A stretch of DNA of 64,000 bases from NCBI GenBank assembly GCA_027491915.1, contig JAOZGC010000002.1, positions 124,001-188,000 on the forward strand, written 5' to 3'. The notes beneath the pieces were generated by a model, which was not told the origin of the DNA, made no database searches, and saw only the letters and a list, made by a program, of their open reading frames with translations. How positions within the stretch are numbered: the stretch's first letter is position 1; each line of letters opens with the position of its first letter. The stretch comes from Thermoproteota archaeon (GTDB lineage: Archaea; Korarchaeota; Korarchaeia; Korarchaeales; Korarchaeaceae). This document shows positions 24,999 through 32,960 of the stretch, one piece after another. The position numbers were made by a program, and so were the translations under genes.

Positions 24999-25466
24999 TC
25001 ACTTCTTCTTCTGGTACCCCACGGTCCGGCCCACCCTTCCAGTGGACTTGGTCCTCTGTCCCCTGACCTTCAAGCCGAGGTGATGCCTGATCCCCTTCCA
25101 AGAGCGGATCCTCTTCATCTTGGCTATATCCTGCTTTACCACGAACGCTATGTCGTCTCCCAGGAGGTGCCGCGTCTCTCCCGTCTCCGGATCAAACCTC
25201 CTGTTTTGCATCCAATCTGGGATGCCAAAGTCGGACGGCCTGCTTAGTATCTCCTCTATCCTGCTCACCTCTTCCTCCGTGAGCTCTCCCAGCAGCCTGT
25301 CGCCGGGGATGCCCGCCGCCTTGGTGACCGCCTCGGCCATCCTGAATCCCACCCCCTTTATGTGGGTAAGGGCCACCCTGAGGTGTTTCGTGCCATCCAG
25401 GGAGGTATTGGCGATCCTAACTATCCTCTTCATCTCCCTCTGGGCCAACCGAGCTCTCCCCCTCAC
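24999..25466 (-). CDS. rps13: Ribosomal protein uS13
   Basis: A 155-residue head protein. The core IVRIANTSLDGTKHLRVALTHIKGVG and the basic tail GQRTKSTGRVGRTVGYQKKK are typical. GTG 25466 lies about 29 nt after a TATA box centred at 25495, consistent with a leaderless start; ATG at MKRIVRIA would be an internal alternative. First gene of the uS13-uS4-uS11 operon, preceded by tRNA-Ser as in other archaea. Confidence 0.95.
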   Translation of the reverse strand: MRGRARLAQREMKRIVRIANTSLDGTKHLRVALTHIKGVGFRMAEAVTKAAGIPGDRLLGELTEEEVSRIEEILSRPSDFGIPDWMQNRRFDPETGETRHLLGDDIAFVVKQDIAKMKRIRSWKGIRHHLGLKVRGQRTKSTGRVGRTVGYQKKK

Positions 25467-25488
25467 AGCGGACCTTCTCCTCTCTCCC

Positions 25489-25500
25489 CTTATTTAATGG
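25489..25500 (-). promoter_or_regulatory. TATA box for uS13 operon
   Basis: CCATTAAATAAG on the minus strand is centred 29 nt upstream of GTG 25466. Confidence 0.6.
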
Positions 25501-25518
25501 TTGTCGGTGCCGTCCACG

Positions 25519-25607
25519 TGGCGCCGGGGGTGGGATTCGAACCCACGCGGCCCTCGCGGGCCACGGGCTCTCCAGGCCCGCCCCCTTCCGGGCTAGGGCA
25601 CCCCGGC
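25519..25607 (-). tRNA. tRNA-Ser (anticodon GGA), CCA encoded
   Basis: On the minus strand the acceptor GCCGGGG pairs with CCCCGGC and the anticodon arm is CGGGC-CTGGAGA-GCCCG (anticodon GGA). A long class II variable arm follows, then the T arm GTGGG-TTCGAAT-CCCAC. The discriminator G is the serine identity base and CCA is encoded. No intron. A TATA box (GTTTATAACG, 25629-25640) overlaps the cbf5 stop codon and is centred 27 nt from the tRNA 5' end. Confidence 0.95.
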
Positions 25608-25628
25608 CCAATCGTCGTCCGGATTTCA

Positions 25629-25640
25629 CGTTATAAACTC
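25629..25640 (-). promoter_or_regulatory. TATA box for tRNA-Ser
   Basis: AGTTTATAACGT on the minus strand overlaps the last codons of cbf5 and is positioned for transcription from about 25609. Confidence 0.55.
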
Positions 25641-26666
25641 TTTCTCTCCTCCCCCCCAGATCCCTTCGGCCAGACCCTGGGATAGATTCCCCTCTCCATT
25701 ATTATCCTCTCCGGGACCGCGGCCACCCCCCTCTCTAACGTGAGGACTTCCTTCGTTCTCCGGGACGCCCTGGCCGTCCCTATCACCTCTCCCTTGAGGG
25801 TTTTCAGGAGGACCCTCTGGCCGGGCGAGATCCCAGGACTGAGCATCGCCACTCCCCTAACCTTGAGGCTTGCCCCGTGGACCACGCTCTCGACTGCGGT
25901 ATCCTTAACCACCATGACCGGGAGATCGGGTAGGACCTCCTCCACCGGCCTGACCACCTTCCTCAGGAGATCCTCGTTACCATCCTCCCTCCAGATCCTG
26001 ACCGCCCTGCGCAGATCCTGCAGCGTAACGAGCTCCTTCTCCCCTATATCACCGACCCTCACCCGCCTGAGCTCCCTCATGCTACCTCCTACACCCATCA
26101 CTTCCCCTATGTCGTAGAACAGCTTTCTGATGTATGTTCCAGCCTCGACCTCGGCTCTTATCAGAAAGTATCTTCCGTCTATTTCATCCAACACCTCCAT
26201 AGAGAAGATCCTACGGACCCTGAGCCTCCTCGAGACCGCAGACTTCACTGGGGGTCTCTGATATATCGGGCCGATGAATTCCGAGAGGATGCGCCTTAGA
26301 TCGGAGACGTCCACCCTATCATGGAGGTAGAGAACTCCGACGTACTCCTTGCTTTCTCCCGCCACAAGATCGGCCAGTCGGGTCGCTCTTCCCAGAAGTA
26401 TCGGGAGGACTCCGGTCACCTTGGGATTTCCCCGGCGAGATCCCTAGGGTCCCGCAGTGACCCATTCGATCGATCCCCAGGATCCTCCCGACCCACCTGG
26501 TCACGGTGTGGGAAGTGGGCCCCCTGGGCTTGTCCAGCTTCACCACCCCGTACCTCAGTAGGAGGTCGGGCGGACGCTCGCCAGGGGGAAAGCCGTGGGG
26601 ACCCGGCTCGGCCTCCTCCCTGACGACCAAATCTCTGGGGAGCCAAGGATCGCCTCCCTTCATCAA
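25631..26666 (-). CDS. cbf5: H/ACA RNP pseudouridine synthase Cbf5, split by an intron
   Basis: Catalytic subunit of H/ACA guide RNPs. Exon 1 (26666-26444) encodes YGVVKLDKPRGPTSHTV through RMGHCGTL; exon 2 (26427-25631) resumes with the rest of the catalytic DPKVTGVLPILLGRAT motif, the core domain and a C-terminal PUA domain. The two lie in different frames; removing 16 nt (26428-26443) joins them to an intact 339-residue protein of normal length and restores the catalytic Asp codon G|AT. A bulge-helix-bulge structure surrounds the junction (see intron feature). Unspliced mRNA would stop at 26319 without the catalytic Asp. The start codon ATG 26666 overlaps the eL14 stop by 4 nt. Confidence 0.93.
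26428..26443 (-). other. 16-nt archaeal pre-mRNA intron in cbf5 (BHB motif)
   Basis: Intron GGATCTCGCCGGGGAA. The flanks fold as a canonical bulge-helix-bulge. Outer helix: GGGA (26453-26450) with TCCC (26426-26423). Central 4-bp helix: CCCT (26449-26446) with GGGG (26433-26430), including one G-U pair. Each strand has a 3-nt bulge (AG|G and AA|A) with the cut after the second base. A further 6-bp helix GGTCAC/GTGACC (26462-26457 with 26419-26414) clamps the structure. Only these boundaries restore TLDPKVTG. The inner side is essentially a 9-nt loop. Confidence 0.88.
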
Positions 26667-26938
26667 ATCTTCCCTCGCCCCGTTCCCTTAGAGAACTCTT
26701 CCAACAGATTCGCCTCGCGCAGGGCCTCCCTCACACTCTCGTCGTCGGCCCCCTCATCTATCTCCACCTTCTGCGGCAGCGGAACCAGGTGCCTGACGTT
26801 GACCTTCCGCCTCCTGACGCCTGATACGTCCTTCGGACCGGTCACCTCAACGAATTTTTCGTCCAGCACCCTGACTACCACGCACCTCCGGCCAGCGTCC
26901 CTCCCGGCTATCTTGACGCACACCCGGCCGATCTCCAT
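26663..26938 (-). CDS. rpl14e: Ribosomal protein eL14
   Basis: A 91-residue KOW-type protein when started at ATG 26938: MEIGRVCVKIAGRDAGRRCVVVRVLDEK is the family opening, followed by VTGPKDVSGVRRRKVNVRHLVPL. The open frame extends upstream, but the extra residues are not family-like. It overlaps the cbf5 start by 4 nt, matching the conserved eL34-eL14-cbf5 order; the cytidylate kinase often found here is missing. Confidence 0.92.
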   Translation of the reverse strand: MEIGRVCVKIAGRDAGRRCVVVRVLDEKFVEVTGPKDVSGVRRRKVNVRHLVPLPQKVEIDEGADDESVREALREANLLEEFSKGTGRGKI

Positions 26939-26961
26939 TACCCCCACCGCACATTCCCCCC

Positions 26962-27249
26962 TCAAGACAGCGCGGCGGCGAGGTGGACCTTCCTGGCGCA
27001 CCTGGAGCAGAGGTATCCTCCAAACGGCCTGTTTGGCCTCCTCTCGCTCTTGGCCAGCTTGCGCATCTTGAACTTAGGTCCCGTGGGGGTGCCGGTCAGC
27101 GGCCTGCCGCACAAGGCGCACCTGGCCTTGGAGTGGACTTTGTGCCTGTATTGCACGACGACCCGCCCGCCGGGGGTTCGAACCCGGATAGCCCGCTTCT
27201 TTAGTCTTCTTCCCCTCCCCGGATCCTCCTTCCTCGCCAAACCGCCCAC
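26962..27249 (-). CDS. rpl34e: Ribosomal protein eL34
   Basis: A 95-residue basic protein with a zinc-ribbon-like Cys arrangement (CALCG and CSRC), preceded by RTPGGRVVVQYRHKVHSKARC. GTG 27249 is 27 nt from the centre of a TATA box at 27271-27281, consistent with a leaderless start. It heads the eL34-eL14-cbf5 transcript. Confidence 0.92.
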   Translation of the reverse strand: MGGLARKEDPGRGRRLKKRAIRVRTPGGRVVVQYRHKVHSKARCALCGRPLTGTPTGPKFKMRKLAKSERRPNRPFGGYLCSRCARKVHLAAALS

Positions 27250-27270
27250 CGCCCACCTCGACTCAAGGGG

Positions 27271-27281
27271 CCTATTTAAGT
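27271..27281 (-). promoter_or_regulatory. TATA box for eL34-eL14-cbf5
   Basis: ACTTAAATAGG on the minus strand is centred 27 nt upstream of GTG 27249. Confidence 0.6.
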
Positions 27282-27288
27282 CTCCCCC

Positions 27289-27783
27289 TCAATCCAGGGA
27301 CGTTCCAGCGATCCTCTGCAGGATCAGGGTGAAGAAATAGGAGGCCATTATGTAGTAGCCCAGGTATCCCACAACGTCCGGGGAGAACACAGTCTTCCTG
27401 ATCATGTCTATCATGGGGATCTCAAAGGGGAGCCTGACGACGGGCACCTCGTAGTAGATGCCCCTCAGCGCCCAGAATATCAGCAGCATCGGTATAGTCG
27501 TGTAGAGAAGCGGCCTGAAGGAGGCCCTGCTTATCTCCATCTGAGCCCGCTGATAGGCTGGCGTCATCTTCTCAACCTTCCTCTCTAATTTCTTATCTCC
27601 GGACAGGAGAGCCTTCCTCTTTAGTTCTGTATACTCCTTGACGATCTGCCTGTTCCTTCTCATCTTCTCGTAGTCTATCAACCTCCTGTTCAGGAGGATG
27701 GTCCCCGCCGAGATCCCCAGCGCCAGGACGGTCAGGAAGAGCACGGAGTATGGCGGGAAGAGGATGGCCCAGGCGAGATTCAA
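27289..27783 (-). CDS. DUF106 membrane protein, YidC/EMC3/TMCO1-like insertase
   Basis: A 164-residue protein with three hydrophobic segments (near residues 8-28, 92-108 and 132-156) and a long charged cytosolic helical hairpin between the first two (RNRQIVKEYTELKRKALL). This matches the archaeal Oxa1-superfamily DUF106 proteins that assist membrane insertion. It follows secY by 13 nt, as in other archaea, consistent with action at the translocon. The adenylate kinase often placed between them is absent. Confidence 0.88.
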   Translation of the reverse strand: MNLAWAILFPPYSVLFLTVLALGISAGTILLNRRLIDYEKMRRNRQIVKEYTELKRKALLSGDKKLERKVEKMTPAYQRAQMEISRASFRPLLYTTIPMLLIFWALRGIYYEVPVVRLPFEIPMIDMIRKTVFSPDVVGYLGYYIMASYFFTLILQRIAGTSLD

Positions 27784-27796
27784 ATCCTCAACCCCC

Positions 27797-29212
27797 TCAC
27801 TTGAGGCCGAGGAACTTGCTCAGTCCCGGATACAGCTCCAGGGCCCTCTCTCTGGCTATGACCTCGTAGAACGAGGCTATTATCGTGACGGCCAGCAGTA
27901 TTCCGCTTCCCGTACCCAACGCTCCACTGAAGTCTGCTCCGGCAGCAAGAAGCCCGACGAGGGCGCCCCCAGCTATGGTAACCGAGTTTATGTATCTCTT
28001 TATCGCATCGGCGACCGTCTTGTATCTGGACCTCCTCCCGGGCATCACCATCCCCTGGGCGATCAGCTGTCTGGCTACGCTCTCCGCGTCCATCCCAGAT
28101 GTTATCACCCACACCTCCGAGAACACTATGGAGAGAAGGACGAAAAGCAGTAGGTACACGAGCGCTCTCACGGGATCTGTGAATAGGATCTGCGGTCCCC
28201 TGGGGACTTGAACGTAGTACATCAGCCCCCCCGACGGATAGACCGTCCCAGTGTTGGGGTCAACCTCAAACGTCCCTAGCACGCTGGCCAGGAAGCCGAG
28301 CAGCTGATCCCCCGTCTCCCTGAACCTGTTCCACACTATGTTGGCGACTATGTTCAGGTCTCCATACAGGGCCTGGGTGAATATAATCGGTATGTTGCTC
28401 ACGTACAGGAGCCTCAGGGGGTACCTCACCCTCTGACCGCCGACCAGCGAGTGGGCTATTGGGACTTCTACCCTGACCTCGTAAGCCCATATGACTATCA
28501 AGAACACCACCAGGGTGGCTATCAGGCCAGCCAGGTCCGGGAGCTGTCCCCTGATCAGCGCGCCGGCTCCCTCCGTGAACAGGGCCGGCACTGCGCCTAC
28601 TAGGAATCCCTCCCTGGTGGTTAAGGGAGAGAACGCCTCCCAGAAAACCCTCTGAGACACTCCGGCCAGTATGAACAGACTTATCCCGCTGCCTATTCCC
28701 CACTTGCCCACCAGATCATCCAGCACCATCAGCAGGAAGGAGCCCAGGGCCAACTGGGCGGTCACGGAGAGGGCTGTCACAGAATCGAGGTATCCGTAGG
28801 ATCCACCCATCACGTATGCCGCGTTCTCGAAGAGAATGAAGAAGAGGGCGGCCACCCTCTGGGCCTGCTGGAAGTAGGTCCTGTTCTCCGGTTCGGTCAG
28901 ATCCAGGGGAATTATCCTGCTGCCTACCAGCAGCTCCAGCACTATACCCGCGGTCACCACGGGACCTATCCCCAGCTCTATGATGCTCCCCCTCGTCCCG
29001 GCGAAGATCAACCTGAGCTCGCTCAGTATGTCCCCCCCGGTCACCCTGACCCCGTATATGGGTATCTGAGCCATGATGTAGTACAGAATCAGGACCACGG
29101 CGCTCCACCCGAGCCTCTCCTTCAGCGATGGTCTCTGCTTTGGTTTCTCAACCTCTGGAATGACTCTGTTAATGGCCGAGATCGCCGACCTGAACACGCC
29201 CATCTCAGCCAC
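27797..29212 (-). CDS. secY: Protein translocase subunit SecY
   Basis: The central Sec61/SecY channel, 471 residues with ten predicted membrane segments. Typical motifs include the plug region (PIYGVRVTGGDILSEL), LDLTEPENRTYFQQAQ, KWGIGSGISLFI and the conserved cytosolic loop VEVPIAHSLVGGQRVRYPLRLLY. It overlaps uL15 by 8 nt in the classical spc order. Confidence 0.96.
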   Translation of the reverse strand: MAEMGVFRSAISAINRVIPEVEKPKQRPSLKERLGWSAVVLILYYIMAQIPIYGVRVTGGDILSELRLIFAGTRGSIIELGIGPVVTAGIVLELLVGSRIIPLDLTEPENRTYFQQAQRVAALFFILFENAAYVMGGSYGYLDSVTALSVTAQLALGSFLLMVLDDLVGKWGIGSGISLFILAGVSQRVFWEAFSPLTTREGFLVGAVPALFTEGAGALIRGQLPDLAGLIATLVVFLIVIWAYEVRVEVPIAHSLVGGQRVRYPLRLLYVSNIPIIFTQALYGDLNIVANIVWNRFRETGDQLLGFLASVLGTFEVDPNTGTVYPSGGLMYYVQVPRGPQILFTDPVRALVYLLLFVLLSIVFSEVWVITSGMDAESVARQLIAQGMVMPGRRSRYKTVADAIKRYINSVTIAGGALVGLLAAGADFSGALGTGSGILLAVTIIASFYEVIARERALELYPGLSKFLGLK

Positions 29213-29675
29213 CCGCCTGCTCCTCCACTGCCTCCACTATCTCCCCGCCAGCCTCGGCTATCTTCTCCGCGGCCTTCCTGCTGAACTCCCTCACCCGAAT
29301 CCTCATGGCGGTTCCGACCCTTCCGGCCCCTAGGAGCTTGTCGTATCCGGCCCTGGTCAGGTCGACAAGTAGGATCTCGCCCTCCCTCTTGGCCGTTCCC
29401 GACTCTATGAACTTCTCCAATCTGGACTCTATCTCGCCGACGTTTATTGTCTTTGGTTCTCTGGGGGAACCCGGCCTTCTGAACCCCCTGCGGCCGCGCC
29501 CAAAGTAGTCTGGCCAGTGGGCGGTGTACCAGGTCCACCCGTGCTTGTGTGACCCGGCGTTGCCGAATCCCCCTCCCCTTCCGCTCCTCCTGTGTTGCCT
29601 CTGAAGTCCGAATCCGTGTAGTCTGCTCCCTCTGAGCTTCCTGGACTTCTTCCTCCTCCTCGGGATGGTCCTCAT
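29205..29675 (-). CDS. rpl15: Ribosomal protein uL15
   Basis: A 156-residue protein: a basic Gly-rich N-terminus (RSGRGGGFGNAGSHKHGWTW) followed by INVGEIESRLEKFIESG and a KOW-like C-terminal domain (GAGRVGTAMRIRVREFS). Located between uL30 and secY. Confidence 0.95.
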   Translation of the reverse strand: MRTIPRRRKKSRKLRGSRLHGFGLQRQHRRSGRGGGFGNAGSHKHGWTWYTAHWPDYFGRGRRGFRRPGSPREPKTINVGEIESRLEKFIESGTAKREGEILLVDLTRAGYDKLLGAGRVGTAMRIRVREFSRKAAEKIAEAGGEIVEAVEEQAGG

Positions 29676-29676
29676 G

Positions 29677-30171
29677 CTACATCATCCTCCTTAGGAGATC
29701 TTCTATCTCCCTCCCCCTGTATCCCAGCTCTCCGCCGGCTCGCCACCCCCTCTTGGTGCTCCTCTTAAATCCCCCTTTGGGGGGGCTCAGCCTGAAGTAG
29801 GGAAGTATCCAACGGAGCTTGTGAAAATTCAACCTTCCGCTGCAAATTGCCTCCGCCAACTCCCATATGCTCCCAAAATTGCTCTCCGATCGGACGACCT
29901 CGTCCGTGACTCTCCCCCCTCGCCTCAGCCTTCCCCTTCTGCTCAGGAGGAGAGCCACGGTCTCTGGCCCAACCTCGCCGTAAGTGGAGTAATCCTTCAC
30001 CTTCCTCAACATGCCAGCGTAGGATGGGGTCGGCTCCACGATGGTTGCCCAGAACTTCCGCCTGATGTGTAGCATCTCCAGGGTGGCCCTTATGTCCGGC
30101 TTTAACCCCGTCCTTCCCCTCAACCTGACGACCACTATGGGACTGGAATCGCTATCCCCCTCCGGGTCCAT
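29677..30171 (-). CDS. rpl30: Ribosomal protein uL30
   Basis: The longer archaeal form of about 160 residues: IVVVRLRGRTGLKPDIRATLEMLHIRRK is the uL30 core, followed by an archaeal extension (FRLSPPKGGFKRSTKRGWRAGGELGYRG). ATG 30171 has the Shine-Dalgarno GGAGG; TTG 30174 directly precedes it. Unlike its neighbours it is separated from uS5 by 89 bp holding a structured leader. Confidence 0.94.
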   Translation of the reverse strand: MDPEGDSDSSPIVVVRLRGRTGLKPDIRATLEMLHIRRKFWATIVEPTPSYAGMLRKVKDYSTYGEVGPETVALLLSRRGRLRRGGRVTDEVVRSESNFGSIWELAEAICSGRLNFHKLRWILPYFRLSPPKGGFKRSTKRGWRAGGELGYRGREIEDLLRRMM

Positions 30172-30186
30172 CAAGATCGCCTCCGT

Positions 30187-30229
30187 GGCAAGCCGCCATC
30201 GAGCGCCCCGGCGCGCCTAACGGCATGCC
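30187..30229 (-). promoter_or_regulatory. Structured leader hairpin ahead of uL30
   Basis: In the uS5-uL30 gap, GGCATGCCG (30229-30221) pairs with CGGCTTGCC (30195-30187) with one U-U mismatch, and an inner GCGC/GCGC helix is capped by a short loop. A TATA-like AACTATATTAGG (about 30249-30260) upstream could start a separate transcript near 30230. The hairpin ends just before the uL30 Shine-Dalgarno. Confidence 0.4.
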
Positions 30230-30260
30230 CGACCCAATCGGCTCTTCCACCCTAATATAG

Positions 30261-30911
30261 TTAACCGCCCTCCGGAGGCTGCGCTGTCCTCCAATCGGAG
30301 GGTAGGTGCATCTTCAAAAGCCTTTCGAGGGCGTCCATCACCGCGTAAGCGTAGTTCATCCTGTTTCTGGTCTCCCCCCTTGAGAATACCCTCACGTCCT
30401 TCAGTCCGCCCAGCGACAGTATGACCTTGCCCACCTCACTGGCCACCAGACCGAGCCCTCTGGGGGCAGGCATCAGGGTCACCCTGACGGAGCCAGACTT
30501 GCCGGTCACCGTTGCCGGTATGGAGTGAGGTCTCCCACATCCACACTCGAAGGACCCGCAGCCTTTTCTCACCTTGATCATGTTGAGCTTGGCATCCTTT
30601 ATCGCGTCTGATAGGGCCTCTCTGAACTCCCTTCCCTTGCCCCTTCCAACTCCCACATACTCCTGGCCGTCTCCGACCGCCACTATTATTCTGAGTTGGG
30701 TCATCTCACCGGCGTCCGTCTGCCTCTGAACCCTCCTGACCTCTATTATCTCCTCCTTTAGACCGGGCAGGAGGGCATCCACGATCTCTGGCTCCTTGAT
30801 TATGTAACCCTGCCTGAGAATCTCGTCCAGAGACCTTATCTTACCCTGGGCGACCGCCAACCCTAGCCTGGTCCTCGGAACCCACTCCTCCGTCTCTCCG
30901 ACCCTGCTCAA
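30261..30911 (-). CDS. rps5: Ribosomal protein uS5
   Basis: A 216-residue protein with the dsRBD-like N-terminal domain (RIIVAVGDGQEYVGVGRGKGREFREAL) and the second domain (VTLMPAPRGLGLVASEVGKVILSLGGL). Between them, CGSFECGCGRPHS is the archaeal/eukaryal Cys-rich segment. It overlaps the uL18 stop by 4 nt. Confidence 0.96.
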   Translation of the reverse strand: MSRVGETEEWVPRTRLGLAVAQGKIRSLDEILRQGYIIKEPEIVDALLPGLKEEIIEVRRVQRQTDAGEMTQLRIIVAVGDGQEYVGVGRGKGREFREALSDAIKDAKLNMIKVRKGCGSFECGCGRPHSIPATVTGKSGSVRVTLMPAPRGLGLVASEVGKVILSLGGLKDVRVFSRGETRNRMNYAYAVMDALERLLKMHLPSDWRTAQPPEGG

Positions 30912-31498
30912 GATCGCTCACCCCTCAGTCTCTCCAGCACAGAATCAAAAATTCGTCCCATATCGGTCGGATCCGCGCCGCCCTCGATGTAGCCAGAGAA
31001 CTGCCTCTTGTAGAGATCTTCCCTAGCTTCTCTCAATTCCTCAGCCCAGGAGGAGATGTGCTCCCCCCTAACCCTGTCATCGGCGGGCAGGACCTCCTCC
31101 GAGTGGGGGACTTGGAGGCCGGCGTCCAGGGCCCCCTTGAGGGCGGCGTACAATCTCGATCCTGGCGTTGACGGGAAGCGGCCGAGGTCCAGCACCGCCT
31201 CCCGATATCCGGCCCTCACGGCGCGCAGTCCGGCCAGATAGCCCGTGAGATAAGCGGCCGGCACGTTCTTTCCGGAGTACTTCCAACCGTACCTCGTCAG
31301 CTCCTTCGAGTGGGCTCCGACGATTGTCCTATCCCCCTTCGGATCGTACTCCACGAGCTGTACCGTTATGTACCTGTTGCTTCTTCTCACGACCAACCTA
31401 GGCATCCCGCTCTTGAGGAGGGCGAGGCGCTTCCTGTAGTCGGTCTTTCCCTCCCTCCTCCTCCTGAACTTGACCCTGTACCTGCCGGACCTGGCCAC
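30908..31498 (-). CDS. rpl18: Ribosomal protein uL18
   Basis: The 5S rRNA-binding protein, 196 residues from GTG 31498, which has a strong upstream Shine-Dalgarno (GAGGGGGAGG). RYRVKFRRRREGKTDYRKRLALLKSG, VLDLGRFPSTPGSRLYAALKGALDAGL and PHSEEVLPADDRVRGEHI are the archaeal/eukaryal L5-type signatures. The longer open frame to 31654 is antisense-type extension over eL19 and is not used. Confidence 0.95.
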   Translation of the reverse strand: MARSGRYRVKFRRRREGKTDYRKRLALLKSGMPRLVVRRSNRYITVQLVEYDPKGDRTIVGAHSKELTRYGWKYSGKNVPAAYLTGYLAGLRAVRAGYREAVLDLGRFPSTPGSRLYAALKGALDAGLQVPHSEEVLPADDRVRGEHISSWAEELREAREDLYKRQFSGYIEGGADPTDMGRIFDSVLERLRGERS

Positions 31499-31500
31499 CT

Positions 31501-31941
31501 CTACCTCCCCCTCACTACGGACGACCTCAGGTGCGACACGGACGAATACATGCCCAGTCTCCTGTAGATCTTCCTGTAATCCGCCCTGGAGATCTTGCCG
31601 GAGTCTCTCAACTTCTTCAGCTCTCTCCTCAGCGCCCTGATCTTGTTGATCCACCTTCTCTTCCTGCTGAGCCTAGAGTACTTCCCTCCTTTCCTCCTCC
31701 CGGGCCCCCTTCTCCTGCCCCTCCTAACCCGGGCCCTGCTCACTCCTCTCTTGGGGGTGATCCTGATAAAGCCGAGTGAGATCATCTTCCTGACGTCCTC
31801 TCTCGTTACGGCCTCCCCTATCTCCACCAGCTTCCCCGGGTCGAGTCTGACCCTGCTCACCCCAACTCCGGCCACCTCGGCGGCCACCCTCTTCACGTAC
31901 CTGAGATCTCTAGGATTCACCTCCTCCTCGCCGACTGCCAT
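31501..31941 (-). CDS. rpl19e: Ribosomal protein eL19
   Basis: A 146-residue helical basic protein: RYVKRVAAEVAGVGVSRVRLDP, the Arg/Gly-rich bridge RGRRRGPGRRKGGKYSRLSRK and WINKIRALRRELKKLRDSGKI match eL19. It starts 1 nt after the eL32 stop. Confidence 0.95.
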   Translation of the reverse strand: MAVGEEEVNPRDLRYVKRVAAEVAGVGVSRVRLDPGKLVEIGEAVTREDVRKMISLGFIRITPKRGVSRARVRRGRRRGPGRRKGGKYSRLSRKRRWINKIRALRRELKKLRDSGKISRADYRKIYRRLGMYSSVSHLRSSVVRGR

Positions 31942-31942
31942 G

Positions 31943-32356
31943 TCACTCCACCTCCTCCCTTACTCTCGCCTCAATTGGGTTGGCGATCCTCACCCCCATC
32001 TCCTCGGCGGCCTTCTGGAGGACCACGCGCTTCCTCTTGCCGACCGTGGCCCCGATGTAGACCATCCCATACCCCTCCTCTTTGGCCTTCCGGAGCTCCC
32101 CGACATTGTGGACGATGGTCCACCTGAATCCGGAAGGGTGAAGTCCTCGGATAGCCTCGGGATTCTTATATCCCACCCCAGGGAGCCTCGGCCTGCTCTT
32201 CAACCTGAGCCTCTGCTTGTTGTCTATTCCCCTGGGCCTGCGCCAGGACTTGACGGATCCGTCGTGCCACCACCTGGCCAGATTGATGAATCTGGGCTTC
32301 CTCCTCCTAATCTTCCGCCTCAGGAACCTAAGACGGGCCGATTTCTCCTCCCTCAT
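31943..32356 (-). CDS. rpl32e: Ribosomal protein eL32
   Basis: A 137-residue protein with FLRRKIRRRKPRFINL, WRRPRGIDNKQRLRLKSRPRLPGVGY and LHPSGFRWTIVHNVGEL, all diagnostic. Placed between uL6 and eL19 in conserved archaeal order. Confidence 0.95.
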   Translation of the reverse strand: MREEKSARLRFLRRKIRRRKPRFINLARWWHDGSVKSWRRPRGIDNKQRLRLKSRPRLPGVGYKNPEAIRGLHPSGFRWTIVHNVGELRKAKEEGYGMVYIGATVGKRKRVVLQKAAEEMGVRIANPIEARVREEVE

Positions 32357-32390
32357 AAATCACCACACCTCAACCGCTCCCCTCCAACGG

Positions 32391-32942
32391 TCACTCCACG
32401 ACGTATATCCCGTCCATGAAGACCCTGGGATCCTTGCCCCTTATCTTGGTAGCCTGCCTTATGTTGGCGGCGGTCTGCCCGACGTCGTCCTTGGACGGCC
32501 CCTCTATCACTATTCTGTCACCTCCCTCCAGCCGGACCTTTGCGCTCCCCACTATCCTCGCGTACCTCGGACTCTTCTCTCCCAAAAAATTGTTTATCTT
32601 AACAACCTTATTTTCTTCATCTATCTCAACTCTTATCGGGAAGTGGGAGAAGACGATCACCATCTCCTTCCTGAATCCCCTGGTCACCCCCTCGATCATG
32701 TTCCTCACGTGAGACGCCATGGTTCCCAGGTAGGCCCTGTGGAACTTCCTCCTGCCGAAGACGGCCAGCCTAACTTCCCCATCCTCCACGGAGATCTCTA
32801 TCATCCTGCCGTTGTAGGGCTTCTCCACGCTGCCGAGCGGGCCGCTCACCCTGATGACGTTCTCCGGGTCGACCTCTACCCGAACACCCTCCGGTATGGG
32901 TACCCTTATCTCGCTCTCGCGTCCGGATACCTCGGCCCTCAA
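32391..32942 (-). CDS. rpl6: Ribosomal protein uL6
   Basis: A 183-residue protein with two related domains; VRVSGPLGSVEKPYNGRMIEIS-type N-terminal strands, SHVRNMIEGVTRGFRKEMVIVFSHFPI and the second-domain GPSKDDVGQTAANIRQATKIRGKDPRVFMDGIY are typical. A short island of A/T-ending codons lies at about 32580-32640 (VEIDEENKVVKINNFLG). Confidence 0.95.
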   Translation of the reverse strand: MRAEVSGRESEIRVPIPEGVRVEVDPENVIRVSGPLGSVEKPYNGRMIEISVEDGEVRLAVFGRRKFHRAYLGTMASHVRNMIEGVTRGFRKEMVIVFSHFPIRVEIDEENKVVKINNFLGEKSPRYARIVGSAKVRLEGGDRIVIEGPSKDDVGQTAANIRQATKIRGKDPRVFMDGIYVVE

Positions 32943-32960
32943 CGCGAATCCTCTCCCTCC

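Noticed and set aside
25631-26666. cbf5 as a frameshifted pseudogene
   Set aside because: Both parts are fully conserved, the 16-nt insert gives perfect splice boundaries with a canonical BHB fold, and cbf5 is essential; an intron explains the data better than decay or sequencing error.
30908-31654. 248-residue version of uL18
   Set aside because: The extra 52 residues are encoded over eL19 in another frame, are not family-like, and GTG 31498 has a strong Shine-Dalgarno.
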